NCBI GenBank assembly: GCA_021741355.1
Contig: JAIOXZ010000014.1
Location: forward strand, 1-64,000
Source: Caulobacter sp.
GTDB lineage: Bacteria; Pseudomonadota; Alphaproteobacteria; Caulobacterales; Caulobacteraceae
Length of the DNA: 64,000 nt
Direction: 5' to 3'
Every line of letters begins with the position of its first letter. The first letter of the stretch is position 1. Below, piece by piece: positions 9,294-19,371 of the stretch. Below the pieces are notes generated by a model. That model searched no databases. It was given only the letters and a program-made list of their open reading frames with translations, and had not been told where the DNA came from. The translations under genes and the position numbers were made by a program.

Positions 9294-10268
9294 CTACAGA
9301 CCTTCGAACAGGGCGGTCGACAGGTAGCGTTCGGCGAAGCTGGGGATGATGGTGACGATCACCTTGCCCGCGTACTCCGGCCGCGACGCCAGGTCGAAGG
9401 CGGCGGTCAGGGCCGCGCCGGACGAGATGCCGACCGGGATGCCTTCCACCGCCGCGCACTTGCGGGCCATGGCGATGGCGTCGTCGTTGCTGACCTTGAC
9501 GATGTCGTCGATCACGCCGCGATCGAGGATGCCGGGCACGAAGCCCGCGCCGATGCCCTGGATCTTGTGGGCGCCCGGCGCGCCGCCGGACAGGACCGGC
9601 GAGGCCTCCGGCTCGACCGCGACCATCTTCAGCGACGGCTTGCGCGCCTTCAGCACCTGGCCGACCCCGGTGATCGTGCCGCCGGTGCCGACGCCGGACA
9701 CCACGGCGTCGACCGAGCCGGCGGTGTCGTTCCAGATCTCCTCGGCGGTCGAGACGCGGTGGATCAGCGGATTGGCCTCATTCTCGAACTGCTGCGGCAT
9801 CACCGAGCCGGGGATCTCCTCAAGGATCTCCTGGGCCCGCGCCACGGCGCCGCGCATGCCCTTTTCGGCCGGGGTGAGCTCCAGCCGGGCGCCCAGGATC
9901 AGCAGCATCTTGCGCCGTTCCATCGACATGCTTTCCGGCATCACCAGGGTGATGCGGTAGCCCTTGGCGGCGGCCACGAAGGCGAGGGCGATGCCGGTGT
10001 TGCCGCTGGTCGGCTCGACGATCATGCCGCCGGGCTTCAGATGACCCTGCGCCTCCAGCCACTCGATCATCGCCACGCCGATGCGGTCCTTGACCGAGTT
10101 CATCGGGTTGAAGAACTCCAGCTTGCCCAGCACCGTCGCCTTCGGCTGCAGTTCGGCCGTCAGGTTGGGCAGGCGCACCAGCGGCGTGTCGCCGACGGTG
10201 TCCAGGATGGAGTCGAAAATCCTGCCGCGACCGGCGCGCTTGTAGCGGGCGGCGTCATACGTACTCAT
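9294..10268 (-). CDS. cysK: cysteine synthase A
   Basis: [55 protein letters not shown]. Confidence 0.94.
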   Translation of the reverse strand: MSTYDAARYKRAGRGRIFDSILDTVGDTPLVRLPNLTAELQPKATVLGKLEFFNPMNSVKDRIGVAMIEWLEAQGHLKPGGMIVEPTSGNTGIALAFVAAAKGYRITLVMPESMSMERRKMLLILGARLELTPAEKGMRGAVARAQEILEEIPGSVMPQQFENEANPLIHRVSTAEEIWNDTAGSVDAVVSGVGTGGTITGVGQVLKARKPSLKMVAVEPEASPVLSGGAPGAHKIQGIGAGFVPGILDRGVIDDIVKVSNDDAIAMARKCAAVEGIPVGISSGAALTAAFDLASRPEYAGKVIVTIIPSFAERYLSTALFEGL

Positions 10269-10338
10269 GGGGAGATCTCCGGAGGTCAGGCGCCCTTATG
10301 CGGGGAAAACTATAGCCCGGCCGCCGGGTTGTCAGCGT

Positions 10339-11460
10339 TCATTCTGCGGCGAGGACGCCGGCATGCTCGCCGGTCATCAGCGGTTCCAGCAGTTGGGTCG
10401 CGAGCCAGCGCACAACTGGAACGGCCACGCCGTCGCCGATCACATGAAACGCAGCCGTGCCGCCCGCCGGCAGCCGGTAGGTCTCGGGCAGCCCCATCAG
10501 TCTGGCGCCTTCGCGAGGCGTCACCAGGCGGGAGCGCGTTTCGCCGCTGCCGGCAACGATGATTGACTGCCGCGACGAGCCGCCGCGCGCGGTCCGCAGG
10601 CAGCCGGCCAGACCGTCCGTCCTGACCTCGGCCTGCGGCACGCCGCCCCGGGTCCGGCGATAGACCGCGCCCACCGTGCGCCCCGCGTCGGTCTGAAGCC
10701 TGGCGCGGTTGAGCGGCGTCATCTGGTCGAGCAGCCTGCCGGTCTGGGCCTCCGACCGCCAGGCGACCTCACTGTCGGCGTCCAGCAGAGCGGCGAGATC
10801 GGTATTGCGCGCCGGCGGCTCAGGCAGGTCCCACCAGAGCCACTGCGGCCGGAGATCGGCGGGCAGGCGGGCGTGGGCTTGTTCGATGGCCTTTGTGTGG
10901 AACGCGCAACGCCCGACGCGCGCGCCGGCGGCGTCGCGGGTGGCGATCACGAACACGCGCGGACGGCTCTGTGGCGTGAACCGCGCCGCGTCGATCTCCA
11001 GCGCGCCGAAGCGGTAGCCCTGGTCCGTCAGGGCGCGGCAGAGCGCCGTGAAATCCGCGCCGCCGTGCGAGGTGAGCAGGCCGACGACATTTTCGATCAC
11101 GATCGTTCGCGGCGCGCGGCCTTCGGCATTCAGCGCCTCGACCAGTCGCCAGAAGCCGAAGAAGGCCGAAGACCGGCCGCCTTCCAGCCCCTTGCGGTTC
11201 CCCGCAAGGCTGAAGTCCTGGCAGGGGCTGGAGGCCCAGGCGAGGTCGGCGCGGCCGGGCAGGTCCGACGGCTTCACCTGCCAGACATCACCCTCGCGGA
11301 AGTGCCGATCGGCGTCGGGGAAGTTGGCGCGATAGGTGGCGGCCTTCACCGGGTCGAAGTCGTTGGCGTAGAGGCACGACCAGGCCTCGCCCAGGCCGAG
11401 CCGGGCCATCCCGCCGCCGGCGAAGAATTCGTAGAATCCGAGAGGGGCGTTCCGACTCAT
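10339..11460 (-). CDS. DNA (cytosine-5-)-methyltransferase (Dcm-type)
   Basis: FYEFFAGGGMARLGLG, SSPCQDFSLAGNRKGLEGGRS, IVIENVVGLL, QSRPRVFVIATR, C-terminal RLMGLPETYRLP. Start at MSRNAPLGF (11460). Confidence 0.92.
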   Translation of the reverse strand: MSRNAPLGFYEFFAGGGMARLGLGEAWSCLYANDFDPVKAATYRANFPDADRHFREGDVWQVKPSDLPGRADLAWASSPCQDFSLAGNRKGLEGGRSSAFFGFWRLVEALNAEGRAPRTIVIENVVGLLTSHGGADFTALCRALTDQGYRFGALEIDAARFTPQSRPRVFVIATRDAAGARVGRCAFHTKAIEQAHARLPADLRPQWLWWDLPEPPARNTDLAALLDADSEVAWRSEAQTGRLLDQMTPLNRARLQTDAGRTVGAVYRRTRGGVPQAEVRTDGLAGCLRTARGGSSRQSIIVAGSGETRSRLVTPREGARLMGLPETYRLPAGGTAAFHVIGDGVAVPVVRWLATQLLEPLMTGEHAGVLAAE

Positions 11461-11506
11461 GCAAAGCGAGCGTAACCTGTTCCGGCCCCGTCGAGGAGAA
11501 GCCGTC

Positions 11507-11962
11507 ATGCGCCGCATCGTCACCCTGTCCGCCGTCGCGTTGTTGCTTGCCGCCTGTGCTCCGGAAGCGCCCGGCGGCGGCGAGAGCGCGCCGCCCGCCG
11601 ACGCGCCGGTCGAGGCGCCGCCGCCGGCGGCGGACGCCGGCGCTGCGTTCCGGGTCGACTTCAGCGCCCGGGGGACCGAGCCGTTCTGGGGCGTGGACAT
11701 CAAGGGGACGGACATCGTCCTTACCCGCCCCGACGCGGGGCCGGCGACCGCCGCCAATGCCGGCCTGGCCGCCACGGACGGTCAGGCGATCTGGACCGCT
11801 CAGGCGGGCGCGACGCCGGTCACGGTCACCGTGACGAAGGGCGACTGTTCAGACGGAATGAGCGATCTGAAGTACGGCTACACGGCCGAGGTCGTCTGGG
11901 GCGCGGAAACGCTGAAGGGCTGTGGTTTCCCGACGGCGGAGCAGCCCCGCGAAGGGCAGTAG
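11507..11962 (+). CDS. lipoprotein, COG3650-like
   Basis: MRRIVTLSAVALLLAACAPEAPGGGE lipobox; FSARGTEPFWGVDI; C-terminal GYTAEVVWGAETLKGCGFP. Confidence 0.8.
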   Translation: MRRIVTLSAVALLLAACAPEAPGGGESAPPADAPVEAPPPAADAGAAFRVDFSARGTEPFWGVDIKGTDIVLTRPDAGPATAANAGLAATDGQAIWTAQAGATPVTVTVTKGDCSDGMSDLKYGYTAEVVWGAETLKGCGFPTAEQPREGQ

Positions 11963-11966
11963 GGCT

Positions 11967-12098
11967 CTAGCCCCGGCCCACGTCCATTGTCGGAATCGAC
12001 GACGTCCGGGCTTCCGAGCGGTTGTCCGGGAGCGGGATCAGCATCGCGATGGCGACGGCCAGGGCGGTTGCGGCGGCGAAGACGGCCTTGATGGCCAT
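11967..12098 (-). CDS. small hydrophobic/secreted protein (43 aa), below ORF-track cutoff
   Basis: atggccatcaaggccgtcttc... = MAIKAVFAAATALAVAIAMLIPLPDNRSEARTSSIPTMDVGRG*; AGGAGG Shine-Dalgarno immediately upstream. Confidence 0.55.
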   Translation of the reverse strand: MAIKAVFAAATALAVAIAMLIPLPDNRSEARTSSIPTMDVGRG

Positions 12099-12189
12099 GG
12101 GTCGGTCCTCCTGTAGGCGCGACGGGGCCACATTTACGCCTTCAGCATTAACCGCCGATGAACCGGACGGTTCCGGTCCAATACAGAAC

Positions 12190-12213
12190 GGCCCCCGGGA
12201 GGTCCCGGGGGCC
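12190..12213 (-). terminator. strong GC hairpin downstream of thiolase
   Basis: ggcccccgggaggtcccgggggcc palindrome after the thiolase stop (12284). Confidence 0.5.
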
Positions 12214-12283
12214 GCTGCGCCAAGCAGAGCAAGGCATAGACAAGATCATCCCGGCAACCGCGCCGGGACGTCCAAGGTCACGA

Positions 12284-13459
12284 TCAGCTGTAGATCTCGA
12301 ACAGGCCTGCGCCGCCCTGACCACCGCCGATGCACATGGTCACAACGCCCCACTTGGCCTTGCGGCGACGGCCTTCCTGCAGCAGGTGGCCCGTGCAGCG
12401 CGCGCCGGTCATGCCGAAGGGGTGGCCGATCGAGATCGAGCCGCCGTTGACGTTGTACTTGGCCGGGTCGATGCCGAGCTTGTCGCGGCTGTAGAGGCAC
12501 TGGCTGGCGAAGGCTTCGTTCAGTTCCCAGATGTCGATGTCGTCGACCTTCAGGCCCTGACGGGCGAGCAGCTTGGGCACGGCGTAGACCGGGCCGATGC
12601 CCATTTCGTCGGGTTCGCAGCCGGCGGCGGCCCACGACACGAAGCGGCCCATGGGCTCCAGGCCGCGGCGCTCGGCTTCCTTGGCTTCCATCATCACCAC
12701 GGCGGCGGCGCCGTCGCTGAGCTGGCTGGCGTTGCCGGCGGTGACGAAGTTGCCTTCGCCCTTGACCGGCTGCAGCTTGGCCAGGCCTTCGAGGGTGGTT
12801 TCGGGACGGTTGCACTCGTCCTTGTCCACCACGTAGTCGACCATGGTCTCTTCCTTGGTCTCCTTGTTGACCAGCTTCATCTTCGTCGCCATCGGAACGA
12901 TTTCATCGGCGAACAGGTTCGCGGCCTGGGCCGCGGCCATGCGCTGCTGGGACTGCAGGCTGTACTCGTCCTGGTATTCGCGGCTGATGTTGTAGCGCTT
13001 GGCGACGATGTCGGCGGTGTCGATCATGGCCATGAAGATCGCCGGGGCGATCTCCATCAGCTTCGGGTCGACCGTGCCCGAACCGCCCATGCCGCCGCCC
13101 GGGATGGAGATGCTCTCCACGCCGCCGGCCACGACGCAGTCGCCGCCGCTGGCGCGGATGTAGTCGGCGCCCATGGCGATGGCCTGCAGGCCCGAGGAGC
13201 AGAAGCGGTTGATGGTCACGCCGCCGGTGTTGACCGGCATGCCGGCCAGCAGGGCCGCCAGACGGCCGATGTTCGCGGCGCCGTGGGCGTTGTTGCCCAG
13301 GTAGCAGTCCTCGACGAAATCGAGCTCGACGCCCGACTTGGCCACGGCGTGCTTGATGGCGTGCGCGGCCATCGACATCGGCGGGGTGGCGTTGAACCCA
13401 CCCCGACCCGCCTTCGCGAGGCCGGTGCGGGCATAGGACACGATTACGGCTTCACGCAT
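12284..13459 (-). CDS. acetyl-CoA C-acyltransferase (thiolase)
   Basis: NRFCSSGLQAIAMGADYI; GGSISIGHPFGMTGARCTGHLL; MCIGGGQGGAGLFEI. Confidence 0.94.
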   Translation of the reverse strand: MREAVIVSYARTGLAKAGRGGFNATPPMSMAAHAIKHAVAKSGVELDFVEDCYLGNNAHGAANIGRLAALLAGMPVNTGGVTINRFCSSGLQAIAMGADYIRASGGDCVVAGGVESISIPGGGMGGSGTVDPKLMEIAPAIFMAMIDTADIVAKRYNISREYQDEYSLQSQQRMAAAQAANLFADEIVPMATKMKLVNKETKEETMVDYVVDKDECNRPETTLEGLAKLQPVKGEGNFVTAGNASQLSDGAAAVVMMEAKEAERRGLEPMGRFVSWAAAGCEPDEMGIGPVYAVPKLLARQGLKVDDIDIWELNEAFASQCLYSRDKLGIDPAKYNVNGGSISIGHPFGMTGARCTGHLLQEGRRRKAKWGVVTMCIGGGQGGAGLFEIYS

Positions 13460-13477
13460 GGCGTTTTCCCTTTGCTC

Positions 13478-13493
13478 TCAAACAACAGTTTGA
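13478..13493. promoter_or_regulatory. perfect palindrome TCAAAC-N4-GTTTGA upstream of thiolase
   Basis: tcaaacaacagtttga, 19-34 nt before the thiolase start; similar in form to TetR-type fatty-acid regulator operators. Confidence 0.5.
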
Positions 13494-13536
13494 ATTGTCG
13501 GCGGCGACCCTAGGCGAACCTGACGCAAAGGAAAAG

Positions 13537-13552
13537 TTCACGCGCGCGTAAA
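13537..13552. promoter_or_regulatory. TTCACG-CGCG-CGTAAA site (TTNACG-N4-CGTNAA)
   Basis: Same 6-4-6 architecture as the site at 1345-1360 upstream of merR. Confidence 0.45.
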
Positions 13553-13612
13553 CCGACCGGCGGGGCTTGGCCGCCGCCCGGCTCTGTGGTCCCTTTCATC
13601 AGGGAGGACGCC

Positions 13613-13969
13613 ATGCGAACCATCTGTGCAGTGCTGATTCTGGCTGCGGGGCTGACCGGTCCGGCGCTGGCCGCCGAGACGCCGGCGGGCGGGGCCTGGC
13701 TGGACTGTTCGGTGGCGACGATCGGCGCCTACCGCGATCGCGTGACCGTGTCCTGCGCCGCTTCGACACTGCGGGGCGGCGTCGACGCGCCTCGGGAGTT
13801 CGCCATCGAGGCCATGGACCCGCTGACCGATCCGGTGCTGCGGCTGGCCATGGCGGCCAAGAGCGGCGCCCGGCCTCTGGCCATCCTCTATGTGAAGGAC
13901 CCGGCCGCCAATCCGCCGGGCTGCGCCGCCGACCGTTGCCGCCGGATCGCCGCCGTCGAGCTGAAATAG
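13613..13969 (+). CDS. hypothetical secreted protein
   Basis: MRTICAVLILAAGLTGPALAAE signal peptide; four Cys in mature part. Confidence 0.7.
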   Translation: MRTICAVLILAAGLTGPALAAETPAGGAWLDCSVATIGAYRDRVTVSCAASTLRGGVDAPREFAIEAMDPLTDPVLRLAMAAKSGARPLAILYVKDPAANPPGCAADRCRRIAAVELK

Positions 13970-14027
13970 ACCATCGTCGCTTGACGCGCGCGTCACCCGG
14001 CCCGACCATCCTGATCAACGATTAGGG

Positions 14028-15779
<1,752 letters not shown>

Positions 15780-15781
15780 CC

Positions 15782-15869
15782 GGGGACATGTACCGCAAGG
15801 TACGTGTCCCCTAATCAGGATTCACGCGTCGCTCGATTAGGGGACACGTACCTCGCGGTACATGTCCCC
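15782..15869. repeat. nested palindromic repeat, family A, copy 2
   Basis: ggggacatgtacc-gca-aggtacgtgtcccctaat ... attaggggacacgtacctcgcggtacatgtcccc. Confidence 0.9.
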
Positions 15870-15871
15870 TT

Positions 15872-16309
15872 CTACTCCCCGAATCCCTCGCCCAGCTCCG
15901 TGAACGGCGCCATGCGGATCAGGCGGCTGTCCTCGACGGCGGCCTGGCGGTGCTTGACGTGTTCGCGATAGCCGGGGTCGGTGACCATGGCGAGAAACGC
16001 GCCGCCGCCGGGGTATTCGGCGATGAAGGCGATGTCCCAGCGCTCGTCGGTCGGACCGGTCAGCACCACGTCCGGCCGGCCCGCCCAGACCTGCTTGCCG
16101 CCGACGCGTTTGAACACCTCGGCGCTGTCGCGGCCGTAGGCGCGGTAGGCTTCAAGGCCCGTCATGCCCCTGCCGTGGTTCGGGTGGTCCGCCGGATAGT
16201 CGGCCAGGGGCCTCAGCCGGACCAGGTTGAGCATATGGATCGGTTCGTCGCGGGGCAGGCCCTTGAAGGCGTCGAACTGCGGGCGGGTAGGGTCGATGGA
16301 GCCGGTCAT
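15872..16309 (-). CDS. DUF1330-like protein
   Basis: DEPIHMLNLVRLRPLADYP...AYRAYGRDSAEVFKRVGGKQVWAG...DIAFIAEYPGGGAFLAMVTDPGYREHVKHRQAAVEDSRLI; start at MTGSID. Confidence 0.82.
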   Translation of the reverse strand: MTGSIDPTRPQFDAFKGLPRDEPIHMLNLVRLRPLADYPADHPNHGRGMTGLEAYRAYGRDSAEVFKRVGGKQVWAGRPDVVLTGPTDERWDIAFIAEYPGGGAFLAMVTDPGYREHVKHRQAAVEDSRLIRMAPFTELGEGFGE

Positions 16310-16355
16310 GGGGGCACTCTGACACAAACCCGCTGGTGCGGAAGCCACCCCTGAA

Positions 16356-16470
16356 CTGTCATCCCGGCCGCAGCGCAGCGGAGAGCCGGGACCCAGATTC
16401 GGCTTCAGGCACATCTTCTGGGATATAATCTGGGTCCCGGATCGTCCCTTCGGGCCGTCCGGGATGACAG
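16356..16470. repeat. nested palindromic repeat, family B (CTGTCATCCCGG)
   Basis: Outer arms ctgtcatcccgg/ccgggatgacag; inner arms ccgggacccagatt (16386-16399)/aatctgggtcccgg (16427-16440). Confidence 0.88.
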
Positions 16471-17139
16471 TTATTCTGGCGTCTTCGCCATCCAGATGGT
16501 GTGCCGCGCGCCCCTGCCGCGATGGGCGCGGACGCCGATTTCCTCGACCGCGTAGCCGGCCCGCTTCAGGCGGTTGGTGAAGCCGTGGTCGGACGACGAG
16601 GACCAGACGCCGAGCACGCCGCCAGGCTTAAGTGCGGCCTTCGTGACGCCGAGGCCGCCGAAGCTGTAGAGCCCGTCGTTGCCGGCGCGGCTCAGGCCCT
16701 GGGGGCCGTTGTCGACGTCGAGCAGGATGGCGTCCCAGCCGCCCTCGGCGATCAGGACGGCGACGTCGGCCTCGCGGATCTCGCCGCGTCGATCGGCGAG
16801 GCTGTCACCATAGAGCCCCGCCAGTGGCCCGCTGGCCCAGGCGATGACCGCCGGGACGAGTTCGGCCACCACGATCTGCGCCTTCGGCCCGAAGGCGGCC
16901 AGGGTCGCGCGCAGGGTGAAGCCCATGCCCAGCCCGCCGATCAGCACGCGTGGCGCGGCGACACCGGCCAGCCGTTCATGGGCCAGGGTCGCCAGCGCTT
17001 CTTCCGATCCGCTGAGGCGACTGTTCATCAGCTCGATCGGCCCAGCCATGATCGAATATTCGGCGCCGCGACGCATCAGCCGCAACTCGCCGCCGTCGCC
17101 GGGGACGACAGCGGACGCAAGATGCTCCCACCGGATCAC
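16471..17139 (-). CDS. spermidine synthase-like methyltransferase
   Basis: RVLIGGLGMGFTLRATLAAFGPKAQIVVAELVPAVIAWA; DAILLDVDNGP. Confidence 0.82.
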   Translation of the reverse strand: MIRWEHLASAVVPGDGGELRLMRRGAEYSIMAGPIELMNSRLSGSEEALATLAHERLAGVAAPRVLIGGLGMGFTLRATLAAFGPKAQIVVAELVPAVIAWASGPLAGLYGDSLADRRGEIREADVAVLIAEGGWDAILLDVDNGPQGLSRAGNDGLYSFGGLGVTKAALKPGGVLGVWSSSSDHGFTNRLKRAGYAVEEIGVRAHRGRGARHTIWMAKTPE

Positions 17140-17840
17140 GCCTTGCCGGGACCCGGCAGCTCGACCAGGCGGTCGGGCAACTCGTTCGGATTGTCGGCGC
17201 CCGGCGGGACGTGGGCGGCGAGGATGCGACCTGACAGCTCGACCGCGGCGACGAAGCCGTCGGCGGTCTTGCGCTTCTTCAGGCCCTTGATCAGCAGGTC
17301 GACGACCTCGTCCCAGACGGCCGGGTCGGTGACCTTGTAGATACCTTCGTCCGCAACGACCTCTGCCCGGTGCTCGGCGAGCGAGGCGAACAGCAGCACG
17401 CCGGTGCGGTCGCGGGTCGCATGCAGGCCGTGGCTGAGGAACTGTTCCATCGCGGCGCGATGCACGCGCTCGGCCTTGAGGCTGGCCGGGGTCAGGGCGC
17501 GGCGCACGGGCGGGATCGCCACCACCAGCGCCGCGACGATGAACACCGCCGCCTGCAGGGCGACATAGGTGGTCAGGGCCGCCAGGATGGTCGCGTCGGT
17601 CGCCGCCGAGTGGCCGACGGTCCAGCCGCCGAACCAGCGCGTCAGGCTCTGCGGCTCGAAGCCGAGCAACAGTGCGCCGGCCGGCAGGATCAACGCGGCC
17701 GCGGTCGCCCAGGCCAGCGGCGTCTCGCGATAGTCGGACACCGCCGGCGAGAGGACGCAGTAGATTTCGCCGGCCGTCTTCGACTCGGCTGCGGCCACCG
17801 CTGCGACGATGCGGTCGTGATCGGATTCGGTCATCGCCAT
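17136..17840 (-). CDS. TPM domain-containing protein
   Basis: MTESDHDRIVAAVAAAESKTAGEIYCVLSP...FLSHGLHATRDRTGVLLFASLAEHRAEVVADEGIY. Confidence 0.85.
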   Translation of the reverse strand: MAMTESDHDRIVAAVAAAESKTAGEIYCVLSPAVSDYRETPLAWATAAALILPAGALLLGFEPQSLTRWFGGWTVGHSAATDATILAALTTYVALQAAVFIVAALVVAIPPVRRALTPASLKAERVHRAAMEQFLSHGLHATRDRTGVLLFASLAEHRAEVVADEGIYKVTDPAVWDEVVDLLIKGLKKRKTADGFVAAVELSGRILAAHVPPGADNPNELPDRLVELPGPGKA

Positions 17841-17841
17841 G

Positions 17842-18645
17842 TCACCAGCCCCCAGAGGAGCCGCCGCCCCCGAATGATCCGCCGCCGCCGGAGAAGCCGC
17901 CGCCACCGCCGCCGCCACTCCAGCCGCCCCCGCCGCCACGGCCGTCGCCGAGGCCGCCGAGGATGATCCAGGGCAGGGCCGAGGCTAGGCCGCCACGGCG
18001 GCTGCCGCGAAGGGACACGACGATGATCCAGAACACGACGATCAGGATGATGAAGGGAATCGGCGGCCCGCCGCTCTTTTCCTTGGCCCGGGATGTCGCG
18101 GCCGCCACGTTGGCTTTGGCCTGGTCGTCCGGCAGGCTGAGCTGCTGCACCAGCGCGTCAGTCCCGGCGACAACGCCGGCCTCCATGTCGCCGGCCTTGA
18201 ACTTCGGCAGGATGGCGCTCTGGATGATCACGCTGGACAGGGCGTCGGTCATCACGCCCTCGAGACCGTAGCCGACCTCGATGCGGACCTTGCGCTCGTT
18301 GGGCGCGACGATCAGCAGGGCGCCGTCGTCGCGGGTCTTGTCGCCGATCTGCCAGGCGCGGCCCAGCTGATAGCCGTAGTCCTCGATCTCGAGGCCCTGC
18401 AGCGTGGGCAGGGTGACCACGACCAGCTGGTGGCCGGAAGCGGTCTCCAGGCCGGCCAGCTTTTCTGTCAGCGAGGCCTCGACGGCCGGAGACAGGATGT
18501 TGGCGTTGTCGACCACCCGTCCCGTGAGCGGCGGGAAGGTCGGGGCGGCCATCGCCGGAACAGCGATCAGCAGGAGGCTGAGCGCCGTCAGGGCGGCGAC
18601 AATCCTCCCCGCCTTCGCGGGGAGGAAGGAGCGGAAAGCGCCCAA
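17842..18645 (-). CDS. TPM domain-containing (YgcG-like) membrane protein with Gly-rich C-terminus
   Basis: LTGRVVDNANILSPAVEASLTEKLAGLE...VVVTLPTLQGLEIEDYGYQLGRAWQIG; C-terminal GGGGGWSGGGGGGGFSGGGGSFGGGGSSGGW. Confidence 0.9.
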   Translation of the reverse strand: MGAFRSFLPAKAGRIVAALTALSLLLIAVPAMAAPTFPPLTGRVVDNANILSPAVEASLTEKLAGLETASGHQLVVVTLPTLQGLEIEDYGYQLGRAWQIGDKTRDDGALLIVAPNERKVRIEVGYGLEGVMTDALSSVIIQSAILPKFKAGDMEAGVVAGTDALVQQLSLPDDQAKANVAAATSRAKEKSGGPPIPFIILIVVFWIIVVSLRGSRRGGLASALPWIILGGLGDGRGGGGGWSGGGGGGGFSGGGGSFGGGGSSGGW

Positions 18646-18646
18646 G

Positions 18647-19291
18647 TTACTTGGTCGCCGGTGCAGCAGCCGGCGCAGCGGCCGGAGCCGGGGCGTCGAA
18701 GCTGACGGTCGGCGCGGTCTGGGCGGTGACGGCGGCCTCGAACGGCAGGGCCGGCTTCTGGCCGCTGTACATCGTCTTGGCCCAGATCACCGTCGGAAAG
18801 GTCCGCAGCGAGGTGTTATAAAGCCGGACCTGCTCGTTGTAGTCCTTGCGGGCCACGGCGATGCGGTTCTCGGTCCCTTCCAGCTGCGACTGCAGCGCCA
18901 GGAAGTTGGTGTTGGACTTCAGGTCCGGATAGTTCTCCTGGATCATCATCAGGCGGCCGAGCACGCCGCTCAGCTTGTCCTGGGCCGCCGCGTACTGCTG
19001 GAACTGGGCGGGGTTGGTGATGGTCGAGGCGTCGACGCGAACCTGGGTCGCGCTGGCGCGGGCTTCTGTCACCGCGATCAGGACGTCCTTTTCCTGGGCG
19101 GCGTAGCCCTTCACCGTGTTGACGAGATTGGGGATCAGGTCAGCCCGGCGCTGATACTGGTTCTGCACATCGGCCCACGAGGCCTTCACGGCTTCATCGC
19201 GGGTGGGAATGGTGTTGATGCCGCAGCCCGACAGGATCGCCGCGACGGCGAGCACCGGGACAAGGCGGACAAGGCGCGAAATCATGGTCAT
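18647..19291 (-). CDS. LemA family protein
   Basis: SGCGINTIPTRDEAVKASWADVQNQYQRRADLIPNLVNTVKGYAAQEKDVL; ENYPDLKSNTNFLALQSQLEGTENRIAVARKDYNEQVRLYNT. Confidence 0.95.
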   Translation of the reverse strand: MTMISRLVRLVPVLAVAAILSGCGINTIPTRDEAVKASWADVQNQYQRRADLIPNLVNTVKGYAAQEKDVLIAVTEARASATQVRVDASTITNPAQFQQYAAAQDKLSGVLGRLMMIQENYPDLKSNTNFLALQSQLEGTENRIAVARKDYNEQVRLYNTSLRTFPTVIWAKTMYSGQKPALPFEAAVTAQTAPTVSFDAPAPAAAPAAAPATK

Positions 19292-19371
19292 GGATGGCCC
19301 CTTCAATCGGCCGCCCGAGCGGCCGTGAAGGAACATATAGGAGAGATCACAGGCGAGCGGGAGGACTCCCG

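Noticed and set aside
8226-10562. 778-aa plus-strand ORF across the FAD monooxygenase and cysK
   Set aside because: Antisense shadow of two well-supported minus-strand genes.
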